Assembly (NCBI GenBank): GCA_036186865.1
Contig: AP025069.1
Coordinates: forward strand, 3,646,561 to 3,710,560
Reading direction: 5' to 3'
From: Eustoma russellianum
Taxonomy: Eukaryota; Streptophyta; Magnoliopsida; Gentianales; Gentianaceae
DNA: 64,000 nucleotides
Shown here: positions 8,656-20,039 of the stretch, in pieces
Layout: each line of letters opens with the position of its first letter
How positions within the stretch are numbered: the stretch's first letter is position 1
Made by a program: the position numbers and the translations under genes
The notes under the pieces: model-generated
What the model was told of the DNA's origin: nothing
The model's input: the letters and a program-made list of their open reading frames with translations, nothing else
The model's database searches: none

Positions 8656-10706
8656 AACATGACCTGGTGAGACATGTTGCACTTAGGCTTCTCCTAGAGT
8701 CCGTATTAGAACATCAAATTCAACAAGGCCAACCTTACCATGTAAGCATATGCATATAGTACTATCCCGAGCAATCCTCAATAAACACCTAAACCGATTC
8801 TCACTAGGTGGGGCGGATATGTACATGTATATGACGGAAATTCAGAAGCTAGAACCCTAATGGTCCATCTGACGATCAAATAGCTTTACCACAAACAATG
8901 GCAAAAATCTCTTATATTGAGAGCTTACCCTTCCTTGAGAAAGGACATAAAACCCCTTCTAAGAGTATTCCAAGCAATATGAACCCTGAACAGAACACCA
9001 ATAAGTCATATTCAAGTAACAGCACAATAGACAATGGTGCTATTTTCCTGTGCTTCAATGAAGTTCAGACAGAATTTCATACATCAAATAGCAACCAGAA
9101 CATGAGCATCAAAAGATCCATAACCGAATGCCTTTAACGCTTGTACTAAGGATATTTTTTGAACGGGCAAAAAGCGCATATTTGTTTTAATTCTTATTTG
9201 AGAAAATCAAAAACAAAAAATGGGCAAGGTTAATTTATATATCATTGGTATGTGGTTAATTAAAATTCCATCAAATGCTAAAGAGATGTGTGTAGAACAG
9301 AAGAGATGCTAAAGAGATATGGGCAAAACAGAAGACTGAAACTTTTGCTAGGAAAAGGGAGAAGATGGACACCAAGATAAAGAAGCATATGCTAGATGCT
9401 AGAGTGAGAAGTGGAGAACAAAAAAACCATGAAAGCTATCCTTTCTTATTATAAGATGAAATCCATTTGATCAACAGTTGAGGTAATTTGTTTCAGAAAA
9501 CAAAGAGGCAAAAGGTAGGCTACCTTGAAAAGCCTACTCGAAGCAAAGTGGCTACCGCACTCCGTTGCCTGGACAAGGATGTAGGACAGCTAGTGCATCT
9601 GCTTTTACTAGCATAACAATCATTTCAACACTTCTCACAATTTATTAATCGGAAGAAATACTAATTGTATAGGAAAGAAGCAAGGAATGTAGCCAAGCCA
9701 GGAATCAAGTGTCAGAATTTGACAAGCATGTATTCATATAACATATCAGCTCAGAACAAGTATAGCAAGGCAAAAATAAGCTGCCTGGTAGAAATCGGAT
9801 ATTGAATAATCAGTAAATAGAGCCATCTCTGGAGCTGTATACAAGGTAAGACATGCAAAACCATGTTTTTTGTCTTTCATTGTGAATTAGGTCACTTGCA
9901 GACGCAAAAACAAAGGACACAGAAGAGAATTGAGAGAAAGAAACAGGAAAGACAACTCAAAGGTCTCGAATTGAACACCATGCAGGACAAAAATCCTCTG
10001 GGGCATAAATTAATGGCATATAGGCATATTTCCATGGTCATAGTACGAAAAAGCTAAACTTCACTGCAAAAAACCAGTTTGCTTAAACAGAAAACAGAGC
10101 TACCATGGATTCTGTTGTTTGCAATTAGCCTTCCCAGACACAGCTGTGCGTCAATGAAATAAGTCATGGAGAAACAGCTACACCCTTCTGTTATTGGAAT
10201 TGATCAGATGGTTGCTACCTTAAGAAGTTTGCAACGCCAAGCACCTATTTATGTGAAAGGCCTGACGTTGATCATTTGGCAAATGGATATTTCAGTTTAG
10301 TACTTCAAATTCTAATATTGCCTCAGAAAGTGAACGTATTATTTTAAAGTAAACAGATCTAGACAAGAACAGAAAGCGACACACCCCTGCAAAAGTTGAC
10401 TGTTGCAACTACGGAAACTTGCAGGATAGTTTTCTAGAAAAGAACATATCATTGCAAATGTTACCATTTCATAGATTTTTCTTGAAAGCTATAGCAAAGA
10501 GTCTAGCATAAATGGGATACCGTGTAAGTTCAAGAAAAATACAGAAAAAACTTAAAGTCTACACCTAATAGTTCAGGTCAATATTGTCCCTTCAGAAACA
10601 AACTATAACAGATCGTACGCCAAAAGCTAGCTCAAATTTCTTTCCCAAATGCAATGAGAAACCGCATCTATTTAGCCAACATCATCTACTTCTCTCTTCA
10701 TTACCA
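8656..10706. other. Gene-free stretch 3' of the OST3 gene
   Basis: About 2 kb with no frame I can recognise. Short open frames at 8898-9137 and 9863-10057 have no conserved content and look random. The part next to 10706 should include the 3' UTR of the OST3 gene, but no polyadenylation site could be fixed. Confidence 0.4.
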
Positions 10707-11747
10707 TCACTTCCAACTCGATGGCCAATATGCATGAATTCCATATCCTGTCTTCCAATTATCCAAAGAAATCACCTGTCGAACCGCCCAGAACGAAACT
10801 AACAGCACAAATACCATAATGGTCCTCTGCACTTTAACACTTCTTACAGTAGCAAGCGCATGGGTCACAAATGCCAGAAACAACCCTACAATAGTATACA
10901 AGAACCCGACCGCAAACCCTTCAGCTCCCAATTGCATTCCAGAACCCTGATAAAAGAAGGTCAACTGCCCAGGATTATTCCGATCCTCCAAGAACATGGG
11001 CATTTTCCTAATTATATTATGCATCGTCCCAGAAACACTAAAGAAGTAAACAAAAACAGCTCCCGCCATCCATAGTTGCTTATTGTGCAAAATGGTATTC
11101 CCAGAAAGAACCCTTTTGATCAAGAACGGAGTCCAAATCAAAATAACAATAACAAAAAACATTATCTGCTTCTTAGAAACTAAAGGCGGCTGATGAATCG
11201 GACCCACAGTAATCCTCGCTTTCGATTCAACAAATTCCGCCATCGATTCGGCCAATCTTGAGAAATCAGAAGGTTCCATTTGAAAAGAATTTTTCTTTAC
11301 ATCAACAGCTGAAGCAGGTACCAGTTTGATGTGGGGTAATGAATTGACCCCAAAAACAGCAAAAGATTGCTCCGATTCTTGAAATTCAAGCTCAAAAAAG
11401 AAGAGCTTGGAGTGAGGATCGGGTGGGTTGTTGATATAAAACGATCTGGAGAGAAGAGAGAACTGGGTTTTGAGATTTGGAAGTGAGAGTGCGGGTTTGG
11501 AGTGGAGCTGCTGAGCATCGAAGAAGAGGAGGAAAGAGAAAGGGCGTGGAGAGGGAAGAGAGAGAATGCGTTTGAGGAGGGGATCGTTGAGGTGGATGAC
11601 GCCGGTGGGGGATTGTGATTGGAGAGATTGGAGGTGAGAGAGAAGTTCTGACGAGTCATCGGAAGCGGTGGTGAAGGGGTGGTAGGTGACGGCGATTAGG
11701 GATATGAGGAGGAGGATGACCGGAGTTGCGGCGGCGAACCGAGTCAT
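10707..11747 (-). CDS. OST3: Oligosaccharyltransferase subunit OST3/OST6 family
   Basis: A 346-aa ER membrane subunit of the oligosaccharyltransferase, which transfers N-glycans to nascent proteins. It has an N-terminal signal peptide (about residues 1-28), a lumenal thioredoxin-fold domain (about 35-180, with FSFLLFFDAQQLHSK and the VFGVNSLPHI segment), then four membrane helices near 194-211, 225-241, 276-297 and 308-325. The motif SGTMHNIIRKMP after the second helix and the C-terminal GYGIHAYWPSSWK are typical of plant family members. The frame is open 28 codons further upstream, but the ATG at 11747 is chosen because it begins the signal peptide. The gene is intronless. The protein contains no cysteine at all, so the CxxC redox motif of some fungal and animal relatives is absent. 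No clear TATA box was seen upstream. Confidence 0.93.
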   Translation of the reverse strand: MTRFAAATPVILLLISLIAVTYHPFTTASDDSSELLSHLQSLQSQSPTGVIHLNDPLLKRILSLPSPRPFSFLLFFDAQQLHSKPALSLPNLKTQFSLLSRSFYINNPPDPHSKLFFFELEFQESEQSFAVFGVNSLPHIKLVPASAVDVKKNSFQMEPSDFSRLAESMAEFVESKARITVGPIHQPPLVSKKQIMFFVIVILIWTPFLIKRVLSGNTILHNKQLWMAGAVFVYFFSVSGTMHNIIRKMPMFLEDRNNPGQLTFFYQGSGMQLGAEGFAVGFLYTIVGLFLAFVTHALATVRSVKVQRTIMVFVLLVSFWAVRQVISLDNWKTGYGIHAYWPSSWK

Positions 11748-11929
11748 CGTTGGTGGGTCGATTAGAAGATCTAAAACTTGATTATACGACCTATAGGATT
11801 TTGTGTATGGAAAACAATAGACTCGAACCAAGTTGGCTCAAGTCTCGGGGGAAGACTGAAGACAGTTAAACCGTTAACCATTTCGGTCTGACATTTGTGA
11901 TAGTTATCATTATTTTTTACCTCGCTGAC

Positions 11930-12440
11930 ACAGTATCACACTATATCTCTATTATTGTGTCATTTATACAGATAATAAACATACTATCACACTTTATCTA
12001 TATTATTGTGTCGTTTATACATATAATATACATAACCGTGTATATGCACAAATAATGAAAAACAAAGACAAAAACAAAAAAGTACAAAATCAACATAAAG
12101 CGTAGAACGTATCTAAACCTTCTACCTATACTCTAACGTGCCCCTATATGATGCATAAACCTCTTGAACTTTAATCATCTAACGTGCTCCTATATCATGT
12201 CTAAACCTCCCTAACTTTAATCATCTGCCTCCATGAACTCCTACGCTGGACCATGTCCTCATACAGGTGCAAATCTAGTAGATCATACATAATTCGTTCA
12301 TCCTAAATCAAATTGGACCTACCTTATTCCTCTTCTCCTCTACAATGAGGCTTTCAACTGCTCCTACATACACCGTTGTATGCCTCCTCTCGACATGCCT
12401 AACAGACATGGATGATAAAATTCTTTCTCGCAAATTACAT
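11930..12440 (-). repeat. RTE LINE fragment (3' part, decayed)
   Basis: The minus strand matches the RTE fragment at 52370-52680 over several blocks. On the plus strand these are TATGCACAAATAAT, AACATAAAGCGTAGA, CTTTAATCATCTGCC, the TGGACCATGTCCTC block and CTCTACAATGAGGCTTTCAAC. An internal duplication repeats the CTAACGTGC...ACTTTAATCATCTAAC segment. Coding potential is lost. The left part (11940-12040) repeats TATTATTGTGTCRTTTATACA twice. Confidence 0.6.
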
Positions 12441-12707
12441 TAGACTTGAGGGGCCAATGATTGAGCACCATGTAGTTGTTAAATATAGTCTTCAAGAGCT
12501 ACATGACTAGAATCTGTGTTGTGTGAAGAGGGTGTCAAGGATGCTGGGGAGATGCATCTGTCTGTGCTAATCACACAGGTCGTAGTCGGTGGAAAAATAC
12601 CGCTAGCCTCTGCAACCATCGGACATACACTTGGGGAAGACGATGCCTTCTACTTAGTTGTTCAGGGAAACTGCAGTTGAATTTCAATTGTCACCGATTA
12701 TACGACA

Positions 12708-13010
12708 ACAACATTACCCTATTGTCTTAAAATCTCCCGTTTATGACGGTGTATAAAAGGATCACATGTATGCAACCATACTCATATGCGCTCCCACCAT
12801 AATATAGAAGAGTCGTATGTACACAACCATACTCCACCATAATATAGAAGAGTCGTATGTACACAACCATACTCATGTGTTAAAAACACACATAGGTTGT
12901 TTCTCGATAACACATAATAAAAATTACGTCAAAATGTATCGATCAACTGTTACTTTACAATATAAGAAGCGCAACTTGTCATTTTGTTATATTTCATCAT
13001 CAATTATACA
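12708..13010 (-). repeat. Family A SINE-like repeat, copy 3, with 40-bp tandem duplication
   Basis: A minus-strand copy: ACAACAACATTACCC tail complement, ATGCAACCATACTC, GTGTTAAAAACACACATAGG, CATAATAAAAATTACGTC, GTATCGATCAACTGTTAC, ACAATATAAGAAGCGCAAC. Inside it, a 40-bp unit starting CCACCATAATATAG occurs twice in a row (from 12795 and from 12835). Confidence 0.75.
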
Positions 13011-13346
13011 TGCCATGTTCGTTGAAAGTGCACGCGTCGTCTACGTCGAAGGCTTAGTTATATAAAACGTTTTTTTAGGTGAGGCTAAGGCCTTGGGAAA
13101 CTATCACTTAAAAGGTCTTCAAGGTTCTGATTTGGGTTGCAAATTCAGGTAGAAACTGACTGCCGTTGCGTAGAACAGCGTACAGCTTTAAATTACCAAT
13201 CGACCTTTGCATTGATCGACGCCTATAACATTATCAATGGTTGGCAGGTCCTTAACATTGTTAAGTGTAAGTGATACTCAACCTTTTGTCATATTCTTTG
13301 GCCTTGCTGTAGAAGCTGTGTTCATTTCTCAAGCTGCAGTCCTCAA

Positions 13347-13348
13347 CC

Positions 13349-13397
<49 letters not shown>
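13347..13397. repeat. Poly-C / poly-A junction (23 C then 28 A)
   Basis: A run of 23 C (13347-13369) passes directly into 28 A (13370-13397). Such double homopolymers are rare and prone to replication slippage and assembly error. No TE boundary could be tied to it. Confidence 0.9.
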
Positions 13398-13401
<4 letters not shown>

Positions 13402-13940
13402 CAACCCCCAAGTCTAAAGCATGAACATTTTTACCTTTTTCATCATAGTATTTATATCTTTTTTGTATAATATGCAAAAGTCACTCCAACGTATAGAAAC
13501 TGTTTAATCGTTCCAAAAAGAAAAAAGACAAGGGAGCTGGGGGCCTGGGGGTATATCTGTATACATATGTATACACGGAGACACGCATATGCATCTGCGT
13601 TTTTCAATCCAACACAAAGGTATAGCTTGAGATAAGTAGACACAACCATTCACTAGATTATCAAAAGGCAACCCAATGATAAACAAACAAAAGGGTTCAC
13701 TCAGAAAGCTACATGGGGGCAGACCAAGAAATACAGAATGCCATGAAATACAACATCGAGATACTGAAAAGGAGAATATGCAGGAAGAAATACAGAACAC
13801 AAACACGAACATTAGACTAATAAAACCCTGCCAGCAACAATGCATACATGCAGTAGCAGCGGTTTATGCAGAGGCAATAGTATAGCCAGAGGAAAAACTC
13901 CAGCAATGCAGTACATGCTACAGGAACTGCTCTTTGCTAT

Positions 13941-16572
13941 TTAAAAACCATGGATCTTGATGTTTTCCTTCTTCACAATACCAGCCTGATGGATGATAAA
14001 TGAAGCAAAAAAGGTAAGGCAACAGTTAAGCCGATAATGTATGAATTACTCTACTCCCTACAAGCTCTACTCCTAAGCTTAAGTTTTTAGATGGAATGAA
14101 AATTCAACAAGGCATCAGAGCAAGATGTCCAGGAATCAAATCCTTCTACCCTCAGTTTCTGAAAGAATTATCTATTATCATTGTGTGCAACTGTTGTGCA
14201 CGTGTGATAAGCCCTCACAGAAGGGGGCGTCTTAAGTTTATAAATATAGAAATCACTCATCTATATGCTCATAATTTAACAAGAAGCTCATTAGAGATAC
14301 CTGAACAAGGAAAGTTGATACGTTCTTCCTCTGATCACCTTGGAGCTGGATTACCTATCCAACAGTAGAATTTCAAAATTTTGGACGGAAAAACCTGATT
14401 ATACTACAAGACAAAGAAGAGTATTGTGGTGGCTTCGTCTGGAAAATGATGTTTACCTGACCAAGTTCAGGATCCTGTACAACGGTGCCATTGCAGCAGA
14501 ACTCCTTCTTAAGGTCCTTGAGTATTTTATTATAGCTGAACTCCTTCTTCAAACCCTGGACAGTTGTCAAGCTTTTCCTACCATTGCGCTGCTGTATACG
14601 TATGTGGACGTATTCCTTTGTCCCAGCACCTGAGTTATCAGCATTTGCCTCGGCGAATGGATCTGACAGTATGATGAAGGGTAACGTCAACAATTGTTTT
14701 TGAATAATAAAACCTCAGAACTTGGAAGATGAATCAAGGTATTGCATCAAGGATGATGCATATATAACACTTAGAGTGCATTGCAATAGCTAAAAGTATT
14801 AAAGTAAGAAAGAGTAGCAAAATTGATTGTATACAATTTAGACCTCAAGTGATTTCTAGCTGTGTTTCCAATTATCTTGCAATTTTTTCCCGTAAAAATC
14901 AAGCATGAAGAAGATACAAAGATTCATCACCTGCAACAGACAAGCACTAATCTAGACTCTAGTTTCGGCCAAGAGAAAATCAAATGATGGTACTCAGATT
15001 TTCTCAGGAGCCAGCTTGCTGTTATTATTTTCCTTCTCTCAACAATTTTCTTTTGGTTGGCTCTAAACCTACAAGCTACATATTAGCAACATATGCTTGG
15101 GTAACTAACAAGCTCTCAGGGGTCTGAAGAATTGTGTCCCAAAAAGATGATCTGATCAAGATAAATTAACAATCAGAGTTTCTATCTCCTTTCCTCGTGG
15201 AATAGATCCCATCTCCCAAAGCATTAAGTTATCACAAGTATACTGAAGCACTCTAGACCAGGACAAATGACAAGCTTTGATTGCCAGAACAAGCCAGCAG
15301 ACGCTGTTTCTGTGAACAGATCGTCAGAGACGGTAAGAAAGTTATGTGAAAAGAATCAAGTAGACACCAACAGAATTTGTAAGGGAGGCAAGAGAGAGGG
15401 ATATATTAATCTACTCATCCATATTGAAGAGAAGATTAGACTATATATACAAATGCAAGCCATAGCTATGGACAATTTCTCGGCTAACATCTTAATTCCT
15501 CGTCAATGCAACGATCTACACAACAATCATTACCAAATTGCTATCTTATCTACAGCATTTCATTCACTACTTTTGCAATACCAGGCTTCAATATGCTATT
15601 ATTGCCCCCACAAAGTTGCACGCAATCGAGTGTCTTTGAGCATAAACGTATTGACAATATTCTGCAGAAGCAAGTTTGGCGCTGTGATTGTGTAACAAAG
15701 CAGAAAGTCATCTAAATTCCAAAAATTTTTAATCACTGTCCTTTACAACTGAATTAATTGAGAAGTTGACAATTTTGAATGATCCCCTTAATATAAGGAT
15801 TCTGAATTTCTAATAACTCCTCGTCAAAACGTAGATAAAACCATTCAACTTATACATACTGCAAAGGTATCTTCTCAAAAGTCCCATGATGCAGGACGAG
15901 TGCAGGGTATCACAATTAACACTAAGTTTTGATGTTCAGTGTGCCATTAAAGGAACTTGTGGTTAATCAGGATGAGGGATTTGGGGTCATAAATCTGCTG
16001 GGTCCTCCAAGTCAAAATGGCATGCAATCCAGTTCCAGTGCATTACAGTATCTAACAAGTAATGTGAGATTATTTGATCCATTAGTACCCCCTTGGCTCG
16101 GTTTCAGGGTGGACCCTTTCACTCTATTTTATTATATACGCTTAGCGATTAATGTTATGAGCTACTTCTTGGTTTGGTAACATTTTTTAGGCTACAAGAG
16201 AAGTAAAGATGCATAAGTATAGAGAAAGCAATAATTTATATGAAAGAACATTTCTAGATAACTTGAAGGCAAGACGTAGCTGCATCCACAAACGGGGAAG
16301 AAAAAAGATAATAAAGAAAGAGAGGGGGGAGGGGGCGTGGATGAATAAAAGAGGGTAAAGTGCAGTCAACTACTAGACAAGAAGATCAGATGTACAACAC
16401 AGATCCATTGTAATCGAACCCATAAATTCAGTTAAACAGGAATAGAACATTATGTCAAATAACAGTATAGTAGAAATGGGCAGCAACAAACTAAGAGCAA
16501 GATGTAGGAATTCAATCTGAAATAAGTGCACGTACCGAAGGCGCTAGGAACTTGTAGGTCGAGATCAGACAT
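13941..16572 (-). CDS. SUI1: Translation initiation factor eIF1 (SUI1), four coding exons
   Basis: Small factor of the 40S pre-initiation complex that enforces AUG selection during scanning. Coding exons on the minus strand are 16536-16572, 14457-14662, 14301-14354 and 13941-13985 (342 bases, 113 aa plus stop), all joined by GT-AG introns that keep frame. 113 aa is the usual plant length. The protein starts MSDLDLQVPSAFDPFAEAN. The SUI1 domain follows with EYVHIRIQQRNGRKSLTTV, KDLKKEFCCNGTV, QDPELGQVIQLQGDQRKNV and the C-terminal KKENIKIHGF. Introns are 1873, 102 and 315 bp. A leader intron (16590-17790) and a TATA box (17933-17943) lie upstream. Everything seen suggests a functional copy. 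The 3' UTR should lie left of 13941. Confidence 0.96.
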
Positions 16573-16589
16573 GAAAATTTGCTGCGTAA

Positions 16590-17790
16590 CTGAAGAGGTG
16601 AGAACAATTAGGGAAGAGATAAAGTTGAGAAAAACCAAGATATAATTGCCACAAAGAAAAAGCACTTAAAATAAGTACCCCCTAAAAATATAAAAATAAA
16701 ACAAAAACGAAAAATTTAAGTGATCAATATTCAGACTCCAGAGGAAGAATCACAGTGAATGCTCAGAACAGCCAACAAGCACTTCCCTCTCACTCAATGA
16801 TTAGATAAGCATTAAATTCAATAATCCCATCATCAAAATAAGCGTTTCACCAAATACTAGCAGAAATCAATGAAATTCTAATGGTAAATGAGAACGGTGT
16901 AGCCCTCTCATAGTAAACTTAGCAATACGACATGTTGCTCGTCGGAGGCATGGAATGGATCGCTGTATCATTTCTACCAAACAATACGACATGTTGCTCG
17001 ACAGAGACATGGAATGGATTACTGTATCATTTATATGTTCACGTACCTTGCGCAACCATTAAGTTACACTTGGGAAACGTTATGATGTCAACTATCATTC
17101 AACTTGTATCCTTAAATTAGCTAACCCCTAAGATGCTAAGGTGACAATACATCTGTATCCTAGCATATGTCCGATGTCACTTATCGTCTACCCAATGCTA
17201 AAAATCATCTTTTCACAGCTACGATTAATCAATACGATTCCTAATAGGGAATCTGGAGATAGTAAAGTACCCAATATTTTGAAAACCTAGGCCCTTGAGT
17301 AACAAAACTCCATAGGCATTTTGAGCCTTACAGAAGTGATCACGATAGGATTGAATCCTAATTTGCCTTTAATACCGATTTGAAAGCAAACAACGCAATG
17401 AATACAGAATTCCCACACACAGCCCAAATAAAAAATCTTTATAGATGTTATCCAATGAAATATAAACACGGTACAGCTACCAAAAATACATCCCAATATA
17501 TTGAAAAAAAAAACTAAAAGAAACCATGAAAAAGGAACCCTGATTGCACCAAGAAACTCCACAAAAACTAGAAAAAGGATCTCAGAACAGAATTTTAGGG
17601 TATCTATATGCTGCAAATGAAGAAAAAGATTGTAACTTTGTATACAAAACCAAAAAGATTAAAAATAACCTAGAATTAGCACATGAAATTAATATGCAAA
17701 TCGGATAAAACAAAGAAAATCCAGATTGAGGGAATCAAATAAACTTTGCGATGAAAACGAAAAAGGAAAAAATTGCAACACAAAAATTAC
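16590..17790 (-). other. Leader (5' UTR) intron of the eIF1 gene
   Basis: A CAG|GTAATTTTTG donor at 17790/17791 and a CTCTTCAG acceptor after a pyrimidine-rich stretch at 16590/16589 bound a 1201-bp intron. The intron ends 17 bases before the start codon. Leader introns are common in highly expressed plant genes and often raise expression. It contains a duplicated 25-30 bp motif at about 16927-17025 with CAATACGACATGTTGCTCG, and nothing else recognised. The boundaries are inferred without transcript evidence. Confidence 0.6.
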
Positions 17791-17932
17791 CTGAAACTGG
17801 AAAGAAAATAATAGGTTATCTTGAAACCTTCTTGAGAGAAAAGACTGTAATTAAAGATACGGGAAAAGGAAAGGAAGAGGATTTGGTATTCTTTCCGCTG
17901 TGAGTTTCGGTTGTCTGAACGTCAGATTTGGG

Positions 17933-17943
17933 AATATTTATAG
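17933..17943 (-). promoter_or_regulatory. TATA box of the eIF1 gene
   Basis: On the minus strand CTATAAATATT lies about 30 bases upstream of a plausible start site near 17905, at the head of the leader exon (about 17791-17905). A CTCTCTCT stretch lies just upstream. The placement fits a TATA-driven promoter. Confidence 0.6.
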
Positions 17944-17983
17944 AGAGAGAAGGGCGTTAGAATTTGGATTGACGTACTTGATT

Positions 17984-18309
17984 ATAGGGTCTTAACGAAC
18001 CGAGACGAACCGAATAATAGGTTTTCGAATTCGAATTCGTCTAGCTAAAATAATATGTTTTCGAATTCGGATTCGTTTAGCTAAACAAATTATTTTGCTC
18101 GGTTCGTTTAGCTAAACGATCTTAAGTTTAGTTCGAGTTTGACTCGATAACGCAATAACTGTTTCACGAACATTTCGGCTCGTTTAACTAAACGAACCTA
18201 AATAGGTGTTCGAATTTGGCTCGTTTAAGTAAAATTAACGAACAAACTCGAACCAAATACGAATCGAACTCGAACAGTTTGTGAACCGTTTGGTTCAAAT
18301 AACAGCCCT
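17984..18309. mobile_element. Family D MITE, copy 1 (hAT-like)
   Basis: A 326-bp element built of GTTCG, TCGTTTAGCTAAACGA and CGAACC words. The ends are AGGGTCTT-like on the left and, inverted, AGGGCTGTTATTTG on the right. It is flanked by acttgatt (17976-17983) and acttgctt (18310-18317), an 8-bp duplication with one mismatch, which suits the hAT superfamily. It sits about 40 bp upstream of the eIF1 TATA box. No coding content. Confidence 0.75.
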
Positions 18310-18479
18310 ACTTGCTTCCTATTTTGCATCACGTATTCTTGTTTGTAGTTGTGCAATAATATATACTTAGCTTTTTATTTTTTTATAAATAGTAAATAAT
18401 AAATGATGAGATAAAATTAAAGACGTAAAAATAAATAAAGATGTATATTAAAAAAAATTTATTTATCATTTGCAACATT

Positions 18480-18605
18480 TTTGGGATGGAGGTATTGTTT
18501 AACTGCCTCTCACCTTCTCCAGATCCTAGCGATAACTTGTACTGTCGTTGGGATATATTGGGTATGATTATTGTTATTGTATTGTTATTTATCATTTGCA
18601 TTGTT
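18480..18605 (+). repeat. Family B repeat (RTE LINE 3' tail), copy 4
   Basis: Contains TTTTTGGGATGGAGGTATTG, CTGCCTCTCACC, CAGATCCTAGCGATAAC and CGTTGGGATATATTGGGTAT with an ATTGTTATTGTATTGTT tail. The 5' GGTCTC block is missing, as expected of 5' truncation. Confidence 0.7.
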
Positions 18606-18864
18606 TTATCCACCAACCAAAAGAAAAGGAGGGAGAACGTTGTCTTACATTTTTTGTTTATTTATTAAAAAATGGCATATAAATTTATAATAGTAAAATC
18701 TTAATCTCCAACCAATAAAGATATAATAAAGATATCATTAATTTATAATCAAACATATTCATATGACTCAACATACAACTTTCTAAAGTGTGCCTCATCT
18801 GAGCAACTCGAAAGAAATTTAAATAATTGACATGACTCGAACTTAGAACATTATCACCGTGACT

Positions 18865-19159
18865 AGGACTGTAAATGAACCAAGGCCGTTCGGTTGTTCG
18901 GCTCGTTTGTTCGAACTCGAACTCGAGCTCGGCTCGGATAAAAGGTTAATGAACAGAGTTTGAACACCTTTTTCTGTTCGAGCTCGGTAAGTGGCACCGT
19001 TCGTTTAAGGTGTTCGGCTCGTTAATGTTGTTCGTGAGTTAAACGAACCAAGCTTGAACAAGTAAATACATTCGTTTAAATAAATGAACAAGCTCGGCTC
19101 GTTCGCTAAGTTAAATGAACAGAGCTTGAACAACGCAATACTCGGCTCGTTCGCAGCCT
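18865..19159. mobile_element. Family D MITE, copy 2 (hAT-like)
   Basis: A roughly 295-bp element with AGGACTGTAAATGAACC at its left end and the inverse of AGGCTGCGAACGAGCC at its right end. The inside is made of GAACTCGAACTCGAGCTCGG-type words. A near 9-bp match (accgtgact / accgtcact) flanks it, offset by two bases on the right. It is related to the elements at 17984 and 44514. Confidence 0.65.
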
Positions 19160-19292
19160 GAACCGTCACTTGCCATCATTATGGCATCTTGGTCTAATAA
19201 AGTCTTACTTTTTCCAAATTAACGTTATTATAGTAGTCTAATGTTTCCAACCGTAAAACATTAGTACATCATATCTCTATTATTGTGTCATC

Positions 19293-19294
19293 TA

Positions 19295-19341
<47 letters not shown>
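19293..19341. repeat. (TA)n microsatellite
   Basis: A pure TA run of about 49 bp, preceded by a TATTGTGTCATCTATGCA block that also occurs in the RTE LINE fragments. It directly abuts a family B tail. Confidence 0.95.
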
Positions 19342-19345
<4 letters not shown>

Positions 19346-19465
19346 GAAAACTCTCTATCCTCTGAGATGTATGTATTGTTTGATTCGAGCTTACTCTCCT
19401 CATATTCTGACCATATCTTTTGTTATCGTTGTGATATAATGAGTATGTGCGGTTGTTGTATAATA
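19342..19465 (+). repeat. Family B repeat (RTE LINE 3' tail), copy 5
   Basis: Diverged copy with AACTCTCTATCCTCTGAGAT, a degenerate TTACTCTCCTCATATTCTGA block and GTTGTGATATAATGAGTATG before a GGTTGTTGTATAA tail. The TA microsatellite occupies the place of its 5' part. Confidence 0.6.
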
Positions 19466-19689
19466 GTCTAAGTGTAGCCACCACAGATTCTAATAATTAT
19501 TCTTTACACAATAACAATAATAAATAGGAAAACATAAAATAGACATTTTAAAGTTAAGCACAACCAAATTGTTGACATGACATTATCATCACCTCGACGT
19601 GTAAATTTGAACTAAGGTGGAATTTAGACGGATATACATGTGTATACATGATGGGAAATTAATAAAATTTATTGTTTGCAAAAAATTTA

Positions 19690-19935
19690 TTGTCGATCAA
19701 CTGCATTTCTTATATTGTGAAGTAGTACTTGATCGACACAGCTTGATGCAATTTTCATTATGTGTCATCGTAAAACAACCTCTGTCTGTTTCTAACACAT
19801 GAGTATGGTTGCGTACATTCGTCCTTCATACTCTGTCATAGACTCCTAAACACACGGGTATGGTTGCGTAAATCCGCCCTCATATTCCGTTATAGACAAG
19901 AGTCTATAAGGTAACGAGGTGATGTTGTTGTTTAA
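19690..19935 (+). repeat. Family A SINE-like repeat, copy 4
   Basis: Runs from TTGTCGATCAACTGCATTTC through TTATATTGTGAAGTAGTACT, GCAATTTTCATTATGTGTCA and TGTTTCTAACACATGAGTAT to GTAACGAGGTGATGTTGTTG. The segment ACACRNGTATGGTTGCGTA occurs twice, so part of the body is duplicated internally. Confidence 0.7.
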
Positions 19936-20039
19936 GTGAGAAGATTGCCCTACTGTTTTATTCCTTCATATTGTTGTTTATCATTCATATCGCAAGTTTA
20001 TAAGATTCCTTGGTGGAATAGACGACTACGAGATTCTTG

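Noticed and set aside
13237..13470. Open frame with poly-proline followed by poly-lysine
   Set aside because: Produced only by the C23/A28 homopolymers; no start context or conserved sequence.
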